Positions 47,101 to 56,298 of a stretch of 64,000 bases of DNA are shown in pieces. The stretch is from CAHJWH01 sp965198905 (GTDB taxonomy: Bacteria > Pseudomonadota > Alphaproteobacteria > Caulobacterales > Caulobacteraceae): contig OZ240678.1 in NCBI GenBank assembly GCA_965198905.1, forward strand, positions 2,480,001-2,544,000, read 5' to 3'. Within the stretch, counting starts at the first letter, position 1. Every line of letters starts with the position of its first letter. The notes beneath the pieces were generated by a model that was not told where the DNA came from, did no database searches, and was given only the letters and a program-made list of their open reading frames with translations. Position numbers and translations under genes: made by a program.

Positions 47101-47713
47101 TCACCTAAGCGCCCCCGAATGATTGAACAGACGCAGACTGGAGGCTGAAACTAAGCAAAGGACAATATGCCTCTGGTTAATTCAAGTACGCCTGCGAGCA
47201 TTAATGCTTACTTCTCTATGTACCGTAAGGCCGATACAGAGCGCGCAATACAACGGAGGGATAGGGACGCCTGACGTCTGCGGGATGAATGAGCCGCGCT
47301 ATACGTACAGGAGCAGACCTACCCGGCTCTCAGAAACCCTGGTTTTCGAGAGACGAGCGCTGTTCCAGGAAGCGAACGTAGGCAACGGCAGAGTTGGGTC
47401 GTTCTTTCGCCTCAGCGCTCGTGCGCTAAGCGGACGTGCCGCTAAGTTTGGCCTCCCAGGCGGACGGCGACAGCGCTTTATCCGCGTAGGGACCGAGCGC
47501 GGCGGCGCGTCCGCCGCCGCAGCACGGCTTAGTCCCGCACCTGAGCGGCGCGGGTTCGCTGACGCCCGGCGCGGAGCCTGGGCTTTTCAAAGATCAAGGA
47601 TAAGCTAATCCGTCGGACCGCAAGCCGCCATGCGGGCTGTTGCCGCTATGTTCTCAGCCTCCGCGCTCGGCGGCCATGTATCGGGTCGTCCCCCTGCCTG
47701 GAGCTGCTCGGCA
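47101..47713. other. 613-base gap without a supported gene
   Basis: Nothing here reads as a known gene. Open frames exist (for example 47123-47608 on the plus strand) but show no family feature, no start site and irregular codon use. The left third is AT-rich like the FkbM gene and the right part is GC-rich. It could be a scar of insertion and decay. Confidence 0.45.
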
Positions 47714-48028
47714 TCAGGACCCCGGCAGCTCACCGATGTCAGCGGGCTTTCGCGCGCCGTGTCGGATGCGGATGATCTGCACGGTGGTCGAGCGGATGCG
47801 ATAGCGGATGACGTAGGGAGGCACGGTCACAAGCTCGCGTACGTCGCGTCCCGCCGATCGTCTGCGATGTGGAAAGATCGCGAGACCCTCCACCGCCTCA
47901 GCGAGACGGGCGACGGTGGTTTCCGCCGCGATGGGCGCGCCTTGGGCCTTGATGTAGCTCCGAATGGCGTCGAGTTCGCGAAGGGCGGAAGCTGTAAGCC
48001 GTACGGTATAGATGGATGCGGGCGGCAA
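47714..48028 (-). CDS. RelE/ParE-family toxin
   Basis: The protein has 104 residues from a TTG. It has the ParE/RelE layout: YTVRLTASALRELDAIRSYI (N-terminal strand and helices), AEAVEGLAIFPHRRRSAGRD, then ELVTVPPYVIRYRIRSTTVQ and IIRIRHGARKP, the conserved strands with the R-x-R-H-G-A-R-x-P ending typical of ParE-like toxins. Such toxins act on gyrase or on ribosome-bound mRNA. It follows the small antitoxin gene by 14 bases. A different start upstream cannot be excluded. Confidence 0.82.
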   Translation of the reverse strand: MPPASIYTVRLTASALRELDAIRSYIKAQGAPIAAETTVARLAEAVEGLAIFPHRRRSAGRDVRELVTVPPYVIRYRIRSTTVQIIRIRHGARKPADIGELPGS

Positions 48029-48042
48029 ATCCGGCGGCGCGC

Positions 48043-48222
48043 TCAGTCGCCGATCTCCGGCGGCGGCAGTTCAGTCTCGGTGAACCAGGAGCGTATCCAA
48101 CGAACCACCGCTTCGCCACTTACGGTGCGGCCCGCGTCTATGTCGGCCAGCCCCTCCGCGTCGGCCGCGGCTTCCGCCTCGGCGTCCAAATCATCGAACA
48201 GGGAAGGTTCAGGCTGGCCCAT
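48043..48222 (-). CDS. Small antitoxin partner of the RelE/ParE toxin
   Basis: A short gene of 59 codons from the ATG at 48222 to a TGA at 48043. The protein is acidic, SLFDDLDAEAEAAADAEGLA in the N-terminal half, then DIDAGRTVSGEAVVRWIRSW and the tail TETELPPPEIGD. The A-D-I-D-A-G-R-T-V-S-x-E-A-V pattern with a W-I-R-S-W helix is that of many alphaproteobacterial antitoxins placed before ParE-like toxins. It would neutralise the toxin and repress the pair. Confidence 0.75.
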   Translation of the reverse strand: MGQPEPSLFDDLDAEAEAAADAEGLADIDAGRTVSGEAVVRWIRSWFTETELPPPEIGD

Positions 48223-48263
48223 GCCGCATCATAACACGCCAAGGTAGCGCGCAACACCGCCGC

Positions 48264-50234
48264 TCACATCCCGTACTCCACCTGGCGCGAGTTGCTGCGC
48301 ATCAGGTTTCGATACCGCGCCAGCGCCCACAGCGGGAAGAACTTCCGGTAGCCGTGGTAGCGGAGGTAGAAGACGCGGGGGAAGCCGCCGCCGGTGAAGA
48401 ACTCCTCGGGCCACAGGCCGTCTTCGCCCTGGTGGTCCTGCAGCCACTTCACGCCGCGCGCCACCGCCGGATGATCGGCCTCGCCGGCCGACATCATGGC
48501 CAGCAGGGCCCAGGCGGTCTGGGAGGAGGTGGAGGGGGCGGGCTCGAAGCCGGTGTAGTCGAGCTTGTAGCTGTCGCAGCTCTCGCCCCAGCCGCCGTCG
48601 GCGTTCTGGATCTTCAGCAGCCAGTCGACGGCGCGGGTCATCAGCGGGTCGGTGGGGCCGACGCCGGCCTTGTTCAGCGCCACCAGGGCCGACCAAGTGC
48701 CGTAGATGTAGTTCACGCCCCAGCGGCCCCAGAAGCTGCCGTCGCCCTCCTGTTCGTCGCGCAGGTACTGCACCGCGGCGACCATGCGGGGACTGTCCAG
48801 CGGTTCGCCGAGCTGGGCCAACATGCCGACGCACCTTGCCGCCACGTCCACCGTGGGCGGGTCGAGCAAGGCCCCGTGATCGGCGAACGGAATGTTGTTC
48901 AGATAGTAGTAGGTGTTGTCCGCATCGAAGGCGGCGAAGCCCCCGTCGGCGCTCTGCAGGCCCGACACCCAGGCCTCGCCCCGGGCGATGGCCTCGTCGT
49001 TGCCCTCGATGCCGAGACGGTTGCGGGCGCGGTCCATGGCCAGCACCACGGCCGCGGTGTCGTCCAGGTCTGGATAGTGGGCGTTGTTATACTGGAACGC
49101 CCAGCCGCCAGGCGCCACGTCGGGCTTGGCTTCGGCCCAGTCGCCCTTCACGTCGAGCACCTGACGGTCCCGCAGCCAGGTCAGGGCGCTTTCGACCCGC
49201 TTGTCGGCGCCGCCGACGCCGGCCTCCATCAAGGCGTGGGAGGCGAGAGCGGTGTCCCAGACCGGGCTGACGCAGGGCTGGCAGTAAGCTTCCTCGTCCT
49301 TGACCACGAGCAGCTTCTCCACCGACAGGCGCGCCAGCGCGCGGTGGGGGTGGTCCTCGGCATAGCCCAAGGCGTCGAACATCATCACGCTGTTGGCCAT
49401 GGCGGGGTAGATGGCGCCCAGGCCGTCCTCGCCGTTCAGCCGCTCCACCACCCAGTCGATACAGGCCGTCATGGCCTTCTTGCGCAGCTTGCGGGGCCAG
49501 ACGGGATCGGTGGCCTTCAGCACCATATCCAGCGCGTTGAAGCCGAGGGTCCAGGCCAGCTTGGGGTCGGGCACATTGCTGACCCGCTTGGCTTTCACGG
49601 CCGTCTTGAACAGCTCCGCGACGCCGATCCCGCGAGGATTGCGGGCGCTGGGCCGCAGGTTCATGAGCACCAGCAACGGCACGATCACCGTGCGCGCCCA
49701 GTAGCTCATCTTGGACAGGTGGATCGGGAACCACCGCGGCGCCAGGATCAGCTCCGCCGGCATATTGGGGATTTCGGTCCAGGCCATTTGGCCGAACAGG
49801 GCGAGCTGGATGCGGGTGAAGACGTTCACCCCGTCCGCGCCGCCGTGCGCCAGGATCGCCTCGCGCGCCCGCACCATATGGGCGGAGTCCACGCTGTCGC
49901 CGATCATCTTCAGCGCGAAATAGGCCTTAACGCTGGCCGAAACGTTGAACTCGCCGTCGTGATAGAGCGGCCAACCGCCGTGGGCGCCCTGTACGCGCCG
50001 AAGATACACGCCGATCTTGCGCTCGAGCTCCGGGGCGTCGGGCTCGCCCAAATACTGGCGCAACAGGATGTATTCCGACGGAATGGTGGCGTCGGCTTCC
50101 AGTTCAAAGACGTAATGGCCATCCGGCTGTTGCAGCCGCATCAGGGCGTCGGCCGCCCTTTCTACGCTGCCATCCAGGTCTTGGACGCAAACCTCGCCGA
50201 TGAGGCGCGATTCGTCCAGAATAGAATCATACAT
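48264..50234 (-). CDS. shc: Squalene-hopene cyclase
   Basis: The protein has 656 residues, full length. The catalytic motif D-x-D-D is in NAHYPDLDDTAAVVLAMDRA. QW-type repeats occur through the chain: LQQPDGHYVFELEADATIP at the start, QSADGGFAAFDADNTYYYLN, EQEGDGSFWGRWGVNYIYGT, IQNADGGWGESCDSYKLDYT and HQGEDGLWPEEFFTGGGFPR. It cyclises squalene to hopene and hopanol on the inner face of the membrane. It is the last gene of the hpnABCDE-shc run, 25 bases after hpnE. Confidence 0.97.
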   Translation of the reverse strand: MYDSILDESRLIGEVCVQDLDGSVERAADALMRLQQPDGHYVFELEADATIPSEYILLRQYLGEPDAPELERKIGVYLRRVQGAHGGWPLYHDGEFNVSASVKAYFALKMIGDSVDSAHMVRAREAILAHGGADGVNVFTRIQLALFGQMAWTEIPNMPAELILAPRWFPIHLSKMSYWARTVIVPLLVLMNLRPSARNPRGIGVAELFKTAVKAKRVSNVPDPKLAWTLGFNALDMVLKATDPVWPRKLRKKAMTACIDWVVERLNGEDGLGAIYPAMANSVMMFDALGYAEDHPHRALARLSVEKLLVVKDEEAYCQPCVSPVWDTALASHALMEAGVGGADKRVESALTWLRDRQVLDVKGDWAEAKPDVAPGGWAFQYNNAHYPDLDDTAAVVLAMDRARNRLGIEGNDEAIARGEAWVSGLQSADGGFAAFDADNTYYYLNNIPFADHGALLDPPTVDVAARCVGMLAQLGEPLDSPRMVAAVQYLRDEQEGDGSFWGRWGVNYIYGTWSALVALNKAGVGPTDPLMTRAVDWLLKIQNADGGWGESCDSYKLDYTGFEPAPSTSSQTAWALLAMMSAGEADHPAVARGVKWLQDHQGEDGLWPEEFFTGGGFPRVFYLRYHGYRKFFPLWALARYRNLMRSNSRQVEYGM

Positions 50235-50259
50235 AGTCCGCTTATCCCCGAGGGGTCAC

Positions 50260-51507
50260 CTACACGCTAGAACGCTGCAACACCAAGTCCGCGGCGTGTC
50301 TCCCAGAGCGCACTGCGCCTTCAATCGTTGCGGGCAGGCCCGTGGCGGTCCAATCGCCGGCCAAAAGCACATTGTTCCAGCACGTCTGAGACCCTGGGCG
50401 CAAGGCGTTCTGGTCGGGCGTCGCGGCGAAGGTGGCGCGCTTTTCCTTTACGACCTGCCAGGGCGGGAGCTCGTCGGAGAGGCCATGCACCCTCGCGACA
50501 TCCTTCCAGAGCAGGGCGGCCAGGTCCTTGCGGTCCATGTCCACGAGCCGATCCGCTCCGCTGACGGTCACCGATATCCGATCGGAGAAGGCGAAAATCC
50601 ACTCCACCGTGCCCCCGATCACTCCGATCAGCGCCTCTGCTCCCGGCGGCGGGATCAGGCGGAAATGGGCGTTGACGATGGCGCGGTGCTCGGTCGGAAC
50701 GCTGAGGCCCGGCAGCAGGTCGGCCGCCACCCAAGGCGGTACGGCCAACACCAGGCGGTCGCCAGGACCCAGCGGGACTTCGCCGTCGGCGAAGACCAGC
50801 GCTTTGGCCCGATCGCCGTCTAAGGTCACGCTGCGCAGCCGCCGGCCGAGCCGCACCCTTGCGCCGAGGCGCGTGAGAGTCTCGATCGCCGGGTCCACGA
50901 AGGCGTCCGACAGGGTCGGCTCGGCGATGCGCGGGCGATAGGCCGCGCCGCCCTTGGCCAGGGTCTCGCGCACCACGGCGCTCGCCAGGTCGGCGGCGCC
51001 TGCGCCAGCGTCGGTGTTCAGGGCGGCGAGCAGGAACGGGTCGATCAGCCGGTCCCAGAGCAGGCCCCGGCAAGCCATCACTTCGTTCAAACGCTTCCCG
51101 GTCCCCCGGCGCAGCAGCGGTAGGAGCGACAGGTAGTCCGTCGCCCGCGTCCCCGGCACCCGCCGTTTGGGCGAGAACACCCACCAGGGCAGGGGACCTT
51201 CGTTCGGCCTCAGCGTCCATCGTTCGCCGGTCCGGAGATCAGCCCAGTGGTAGACCGCCTTGTCGGGACCGGTCAGCCGGTCCGCCGCGCCGATGGCCTT
51301 GAGATAGGCGTTAACGGCCGTGTTCCCCGAAAGGACGAGGTGGTTGCCATTGTCCAGGGTCAGGCCGAGCTGCGGATCGAAATAGGACCGGCAGCGGCCC
51401 CCGGCCTGGCCTGAGGCCTCCGACAGCTCGATGGCGACGCCACGCTCAGCCAGGCTCACCGCCGCGGACAGGCCGGCGAGGCCGGCGCCGACGATATGGA
51501 CGGTCAC
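50260..51507 (-). CDS. hpnE: HpnE, hydroxysqualene dehydroxylase
   Basis: The protein has 415 residues starting at GTG. The N-terminal FAD fold is VHIVGAGLAGLSAAVSLAER, followed by EASGQAGGRCRSYFDPQLG (amine-oxidase type), and near the end NNVLLAGDWTATGLPATIEG with AVRSGRHAADLVL, the second FAD motif. HpnE removes the hydroxyl of hydroxysqualene to give squalene, completing the three-enzyme route. It follows hpnD by 28 bases. Confidence 0.95.
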   Translation of the reverse strand: MTVHIVGAGLAGLSAAVSLAERGVAIELSEASGQAGGRCRSYFDPQLGLTLDNGNHLVLSGNTAVNAYLKAIGAADRLTGPDKAVYHWADLRTGERWTLRPNEGPLPWWVFSPKRRVPGTRATDYLSLLPLLRRGTGKRLNEVMACRGLLWDRLIDPFLLAALNTDAGAGAADLASAVVRETLAKGGAAYRPRIAEPTLSDAFVDPAIETLTRLGARVRLGRRLRSVTLDGDRAKALVFADGEVPLGPGDRLVLAVPPWVAADLLPGLSVPTEHRAIVNAHFRLIPPPGAEALIGVIGGTVEWIFAFSDRISVTVSGADRLVDMDRKDLAALLWKDVARVHGLSDELPPWQVVKEKRATFAATPDQNALRPGSQTCWNNVLLAGDWTATGLPATIEGAVRSGRHAADLVLQRSSV

Positions 51508-51535
51508 CGGGGTACGGTCCGGAGGGTGAGCCCGT

Positions 51536-52411
51536 TCACCTGAACACCGCCCATCGCGCGACCAGCCACAGCAATTCCGGCTTGCCGAGCTTCACCCGGC
51601 TGCGCGGCGGCGCCCATCCGGCCTCGGCCGTCCGCTCCAGCGTCTTGGCGTACACCGCCGACATCAGGCGCGGGGCGAGCAGCCGCCCGGGGGGACGCGC
51701 GCGCAGGACACGGTCGGCGGCGGCGTAGTCCTGTCGCGCCATGCCGAGCAGCACCTGTGCGGCTCCTTCGATCTTGGGGTCGTTCACCACCGACGAGGGA
51801 TCGTCGCCGGCGATCCCCGCGCCGGCCAGCACCTCGCGCGGTATGTACAGGCGGCCGATGGCGGCGTCTTCGTCGAAGTCGCGCAGGATGTTGGTGAGCT
51901 GCAGCGCCCGGCCGAGGTGGTGGGCGAGCGTCAGTCCCGCCTCCGCCTCCATGCCGAACACCCGCACCGAAAGCCGTCCGACGGCGCAGGCCACGCGGTC
52001 GATGTAGAGGTCCAGCACCGCCTGACCTGGCGCCCGGATATCGGCGTCCACGTCCATCTGCATACCGTCGGTCACGGCCAGGAAGTCGGCCTTGGCCAGA
52101 CCGAACCGCTTGACCGCCGGGGCGAGAAACGCGGCGCGGCCCGGTGGTCCGCCGGCATAGAGGCTTTCCAGATCCGAGCGCCAGGCGGCCAGCTCGGCGC
52201 GGCGCGAAGCCCGGTCTCCGCCGAGGTCGTCGGCGATGTCGTCGACGATGCGGCAGAAGCCGTAAACCGCGTACATCGCCGCGCGCTCCGCCTTCGGCAG
52301 CACCCGCATGCCGGCGTAGAAAGAACTGCCTGACGCGCCGCTCGCGGCGGCCGTCGGCGCGGGCGCCTCGATCGGCGTCGATCCGCCTGGGTCCGCCAGA
52401 GCGGCGCTCAT
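51536..52411 (-). CDS. hpnD: HpnD, presqualene diphosphate synthase
   Basis: The protein has 291 residues. Trans-isoprenyl synthase motifs are SSFYAGMRVLPKAERAAMYA, VYGFCRIVDDIADDLGG (first Asp motif) and LQLTNILRDFDEDAAIGRLY (second Asp motif) with IPREVL. HpnD condenses two FPP into presqualene diphosphate. The ATG overlaps the hpnC stop in ATGA. A Pro/Ala-rich start of about 25 residues is variable. Confidence 0.95.
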   Translation of the reverse strand: MSAALADPGGSTPIEAPAPTAAASGASGSSFYAGMRVLPKAERAAMYAVYGFCRIVDDIADDLGGDRASRRAELAAWRSDLESLYAGGPPGRAAFLAPAVKRFGLAKADFLAVTDGMQMDVDADIRAPGQAVLDLYIDRVACAVGRLSVRVFGMEAEAGLTLAHHLGRALQLTNILRDFDEDAAIGRLYIPREVLAGAGIAGDDPSSVVNDPKIEGAAQVLLGMARQDYAAADRVLRARPPGRLLAPRLMSAVYAKTLERTAEAGWAPPRSRVKLGKPELLWLVARWAVFR

Positions 52412-53274
52412 GCGGCCTTCGCCCGTCGGCGAAACGGCAAGGTCGCTGCGGCGCCGAGCGCCAGGGCGGCCGCTTCGACCTTGGTATGATGTACGCGCTC
52501 GCTGAGCGGATCGCGCAGCGAAAGTCGCCGGTTCAGGTCTTCGGCCAGGCGCTGGATCACCGCCACCTCCAGCCGCAGCCGCCCGTCGCCAATCATGCCG
52601 GCGAAGGGCCGCGACTGGCCGAGCAGCACCTGAGTGCGGCTGGCGAGATCGGCGATCACCGACCTGAGCGGGGCCGAGGCAACCGGCGCGGCCAGCGCCT
52701 CCACCCCGATCCCCGCCGCCGCCAAGTGATCCTGAGGCAGATAGACCCTATCCAGGTCGCGGTAGTCCTTGGCGCAGTCCTGCAGGTGGTTGATGACCTG
52801 CAGCGCGCTGCACAGCGCGTCGTTGGCGGCCCAGGTGCTACGGCTCTCGCCGTGCACGTCCAGGACGAATCGGCCGACGGGGGCGGCGGAATAGCGGCAG
52901 TAGTCCATCAGCTCGGCCCAGTCGGTGTAGCGCAGCTTAGTGACGTCCCGGCGGAACGCCTCGAGCAGGTCCAGCCCATGTTGGGCGGTGATCCCGCGCG
53001 CCTGCTGCACCTGCCGCAACGCCAGCGCTTCGGGGTTGTCGTCGCGCTCCCCCGCCAGCGTCGCGCGCATGGCCTCCAGGTGGGCGAGCTTGGCGTCCCC
53101 ATCGGCGTCCGCATTGTCGGCCACGTCGTCGGCGGTGCGGGCGAAGCGGTAGAAGGCCAGGATCGGCGCACGATAGCGAGGCGCGACCAGGACGGAGGCG
53201 ACCGGGAAGTTCTCGTCGGTGTGGCCCTTGCCGGAGGCGAGCGCCAAGGCGCCGGTCGGGTCCTGAGCGCTCAC
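52408..53274 (-). CDS. hpnC: HpnC, hydroxysqualene synthase
   Basis: The protein has 288 residues from a GTG that overlaps the hpnB stop in GTGA; the longer open frame upstream is antisense-like sequence of hpnB. It has the HpnC marker TDENFPVASVLVAPRYRAPI near the start, FYRFARTADDVADNADADGD (first Asp motif), and VINHLQDCAKDYRDLDRVYL (second Asp motif). It turns presqualene diphosphate into hydroxysqualene. Coupled to both neighbours by 4-base overlaps. Confidence 0.95.
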   Translation of the reverse strand: MSAQDPTGALALASGKGHTDENFPVASVLVAPRYRAPILAFYRFARTADDVADNADADGDAKLAHLEAMRATLAGERDDNPEALALRQVQQARGITAQHGLDLLEAFRRDVTKLRYTDWAELMDYCRYSAAPVGRFVLDVHGESRSTWAANDALCSALQVINHLQDCAKDYRDLDRVYLPQDHLAAAGIGVEALAAPVASAPLRSVIADLASRTQVLLGQSRPFAGMIGDGRLRLEVAVIQRLAEDLNRRLSLRDPLSERVHHTKVEAAALALGAAATLPFRRRAKAA

Positions 53275-54446
53275 TGCGCCGCCTCCGCGCCTTCGATCGC
53301 CACCTGCGCTGCGGCGCGCCCCTTCCACATGCCGCCCCGGCCGCGCCACACCTGCACCGCCGATTGCAGGGTGAACAGGGTGTAGAGCGCCCCGATCAGG
53401 GGCAGGGCCAGTCCCCAGAGCGGCGAGAGCCGATAGAGCCTGAGCATAGGCTGGAAACTCAGCCCCATCAGCAGCCACGTCACCGCGCCCAGGATCGCTC
53501 CCCAGCCATGCAGCGACAACGCAAGGACTGCCGGCGCGAGATAGGTGAGCGCCATGCCCAGGACCGTGCCCGCCAGCAGCCAGGGCGAATAGCCGAGCTG
53601 GGCGTAGGCCGAGCGCGACACCATCCTGGCCACGTCGCCAAAGCCTTCGTAAGGGCGCAGGCTCCACGCGCGATCGGTCAGGCCGAGCCAGATCGGTCCC
53701 TGCCGCTTCAGCCGCGCCGCCAGCGCGCAGTCGTCGATGACCGCGTCGTGGATCGTGCCGATCCCCCCCGCCGCCTCCAGCGCCTCGCGCCGCACGAGCA
53801 TGCAGCCGCCCGCCCCCGCCACCACCTTGTTGCGGGGATCGTTCACCCAGCCGAACGGGAACAGCATGTCGAAGAAGAAGACGAAGGCCGGGATCAGCAG
53901 CCGCTCCGCTAGCGTCGCGCAATGCAGCCGCACCATCAGCGACACGAGCGCCAGCCGCCCCGCTTCGGCGCGCGCCACCAGGTGGCGCAGGTTGTCCGGC
54001 TGATGCCCGATGTCGGCGTCGGTGAGCAGCAGGTAGTCGGGCAGGGTTTGAGACGCGTGCGCCACCCCCTGGCTGACCGCCCACATCTTGCCGACCCAAC
54101 CGCGGCGCGGCGGCGATCCGCTGAGCACCTCCAGCCGTCCTGCGCCGGCCAGGCTGCGGGCGATTTGGGAGGTGGCGTCCTCGCTCTGGTCGTCCACCAG
54201 CACCACGCGGAACGAACCCGGGTAGTCCTGGGCGAGCAGGCTGCCGAGCGACCGCGCCACCACGTCCGCCTCGTTCCTCGCCGGGACTACGGCGACCACA
54301 GTGGGCCAGACGGCCGGCGCCGGCGGCGCGTCACGGTCGTCCCGCTCCCGAGCCAGCCAGAACATGCCGCGCCCCAGCAGCAGATAAATCCAGATGGCCA
54401 GCCCTATGGCGGCTACCGCGGCCCCGGCCTGATCCCACCCGATCAA
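53271..54446 (-). CDS. hpnB: HpnB, hopanoid-associated glycosyltransferase
   Basis: The protein has 391 residues from a TTG that overlaps the hpnA stop in TTGA; the longer frame (54473) is possible but the overlap pattern fits the operon. An N-terminal membrane helix (GAAVAAIGLAIWIYLLLGRG) is followed by a GT2 domain: VVAVVPARNEADVVARSLGS, FRVVLVDDQSEDATSQIARS, YLLLTDADIGHQPDNLRHL and DAVIDDCALAARLKRQGPIW, then further membrane helices. It is named for its constant place in hopanoid operons; the sugar step is not settled. Confidence 0.92.
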   Translation of the reverse strand: MIGWDQAGAAVAAIGLAIWIYLLLGRGMFWLARERDDRDAPPAPAVWPTVVAVVPARNEADVVARSLGSLLAQDYPGSFRVVLVDDQSEDATSQIARSLAGAGRLEVLSGSPPRRGWVGKMWAVSQGVAHASQTLPDYLLLTDADIGHQPDNLRHLVARAEAGRLALVSLMVRLHCATLAERLLIPAFVFFFDMLFPFGWVNDPRNKVVAGAGGCMLVRREALEAAGGIGTIHDAVIDDCALAARLKRQGPIWLGLTDRAWSLRPYEGFGDVARMVSRSAYAQLGYSPWLLAGTVLGMALTYLAPAVLALSLHGWGAILGAVTWLLMGLSFQPMLRLYRLSPLWGLALPLIGALYTLFTLQSAVQVWRGRGGMWKGRAAAQVAIEGAEAAQ

Positions 54447-55447
54447 CGGATATGCCCCTGGGTCTTGAACCACGTCACCGCGTCCGCCAGCGCGCTGCGA
54501 TAGGGTCGCGCCCGGTAGCCGAGCTCACGCTCCGCCTTGGCCGAGGAGAAGAACATCTGGTGGCGCGACATGCGCAGGGCGTCGGCGGTGAGGAACGGTT
54601 CCTTGCCCGTCAGTCGTGCCATGGCCTCCGCCGCATAGGCCAGCGGGAACAGCGGCGCCAGCGGCAGGGCGACCGTCGGCGGCTTGCGCCCGACCAGTTC
54701 CGCGATCACCGCCAGCATCTCGCCCAGGCTCGCATCCTGGCCGCCGAGCACGTATCGCTCGCCGATCCGGCCCTTGTCGAAGGCAAGCAGGTGGCCGTGC
54801 GCCACGTCGTCCACATGGGCCAGGTTCAATCCGGTGTCGACGAAGGCCGGCATCTTGCCCATCGCCGCTTCCACGATGATACGCCCGGTCGGCGTCGGCT
54901 TCACGTCCCGGGGTCCGATCGGCGTCGACGGATTGACGATCACTGCGGGCAGGCCCTCTTCGGCCACCCGGCGCTCCACCTCGCGTTCGGCCACCACCTT
55001 GCTCCGCTTGTAGGCGCCGATGGCGTCCTGCGGCGCCAGGGGCCGGCTCTCGTCGGAAGGGCCATCCTTCAGGCTCAAGGTGGCGACGCTGGAGGTGTAG
55101 ACGATGCGCTCCACCTTAGCGTCCCTCGCGGCGTGCATGATGTTCCGCGTGCCCTGCAGGTTGTTGCGCACGATCTCCTCAGGGTCGCGCGCCCACAGCC
55201 GATAGTCGGCCGCGACGTGGAAGAGAAAGCGCTGGCCGGCCATGGCCGTGGCGAGCGATGCGGCGTCGAGCAGGTCGCCCTCCACCGGGGTCACGTCCTG
55301 CCCCGCGAGATTGTCGCGCGGACTGGTCTTGCGCACCAAGCAGCTGACCGTGAAGCCGCGCTCGCGCAGCGCCCGCGCCACCGCGGAGCCGACGAAGCCG
55401 GACGCCCCGGTCAACAGCACCCGATCCCCCGCCGCGCCGTAAGCCAT
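54443..55447 (-). CDS. hpnA: HpnA, hopanoid-associated sugar epimerase
   Basis: The protein has 334 residues, an extended SDR. The NAD(P) motif is RVLLTGASGFVGSAVARALR, the active site Tyr-x3-Lys lies in DAIGAYKRSKVVAEREVE with the Ser in RIVYTSSVATLS, and VNPSTPIGPRDVKPTPTGRI is family-typical. It is the first gene of the hpnABCDE-shc operon. It probably prepares a sugar or modifies a side chain; the exact step is not known. The 87 bases upstream, towards the next minus-strand gene, could hold the operon promoter. Confidence 0.93.
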   Translation of the reverse strand: MAYGAAGDRVLLTGASGFVGSAVARALRERGFTVSCLVRKTSPRDNLAGQDVTPVEGDLLDAASLATAMAGQRFLFHVAADYRLWARDPEEIVRNNLQGTRNIMHAARDAKVERIVYTSSVATLSLKDGPSDESRPLAPQDAIGAYKRSKVVAEREVERRVAEEGLPAVIVNPSTPIGPRDVKPTPTGRIIVEAAMGKMPAFVDTGLNLAHVDDVAHGHLLAFDKGRIGERYVLGGQDASLGEMLAVIAELVGRKPPTVALPLAPLFPLAYAAEAMARLTGKEPFLTADALRMSRHQMFFSSAKAERELGYRARPYRSALADAVTWFKTQGHIR

Positions 55448-55534
55448 TCAAACCGTCCGCACGCCGGCGCCGATCGCCCGTCGGTCTGTCTAAACCAATC
55501 CTGTGCGGCTTGCGCTAGCCTCGCTACGCCGCCG

Positions 55535-56092
55535 TCACTGGCTGCGGGTGCAACGGATGGCCGACTGTCCGTCCACGTTGCAGAAGAAACTGCCGAGCAT
55601 CGCCCGTCGGATGGCCACGACAGAGCCCGCGTGAGGTGGATTGTACAGTTCGGCGTCATCGATCTGGCGCCAGACGGCCTCCGCATCGGTGGTCATCACC
55701 CACTTGCCGGTGGGATCCTGGTGGGCGGAGGCGAGGGTGACGCTGACCTTGTCTACCTTCTCCTCCTTCGGTCCACGATTGAACAGGTTGAGCGAGGGCA
55801 TGTTGAAGCCGAAAGCCTGCTGTTTCACCTCGCGCACTTGCGCCCGGTCCATCACGATGACTTGGCCCGCGGCCTGCGCCTGCTCGAAGGCGTCGGCGGC
55901 CTTGTCGTAGCAGTCCAGCCGGGCGGTTCCGTCCGCGACCTTGCGGCAATCGCTGATCGCCTGGGCGACCGCGGTGCGGCTGGCGGTCAGGTTCGGCTTC
56001 GCCGCTGCAGCCATAGCTGCGGCGACGCAGGTCGATCCGACCGCCAAAGCCGCAACGAAGCGATGCGAGATCTTGGCGCAAGGTGAATGCAT
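55535..56092 (-). CDS. Secreted protein of unknown function
   Basis: The protein has 185 residues from the ATG at 56092, with AGGAGG ten bases upstream. A signal peptide is clear (ISHRFVAALAVGSTCVAAAM then AAAAK). The mature part has AISDCRKVADGTARLDCYDK, a C-x-x-x-x-D-x-x-R-L-x-C-Y-D motif with two Cys that may form a disulfide. VMDRAQVREVKQQAFGFNMP follows, and the end has FFCNVDGQSAIRCTRSQ, with another Cys pair. I know the first motif from several periplasmic proteins but not a function. It lies between hpnA and the divergent popZ. Confidence 0.75.
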   Translation of the reverse strand: MHSPCAKISHRFVAALAVGSTCVAAAMAAAAKPNLTASRTAVAQAISDCRKVADGTARLDCYDKAADAFEQAQAAGQVIVMDRAQVREVKQQAFGFNMPSLNLFNRGPKEEKVDKVSVTLASAHQDPTGKWVMTTDAEAVWRQIDDAELYNPPHAGSVVAIRRAMLGSFFCNVDGQSAIRCTRSQ

Positions 56093-56298
56093 GGGTTTCG
56101 GCCCTCCTAACACGCACGGCATTCAAGGGCGCCTCGCTGCGGACCGCAACGGGGCGGCTTCGCCGCTTGGCGCATTGGTCGCGCCCCATAGCGGCGCAGA
56201 CACGCCGTCCGACCGTGATCGCAGGCCGGACGCAATTGCAGGAAGCTGCGGGGCGTCCTAGGCTCCGAGTCGCCTCCACCACGCCGCACGGGTCGCCC

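Noticed and set aside
47123..47608. 161-codon plus-strand open frame
   Set aside because: No start site, mixed composition, no recognisable motif; probably chance.
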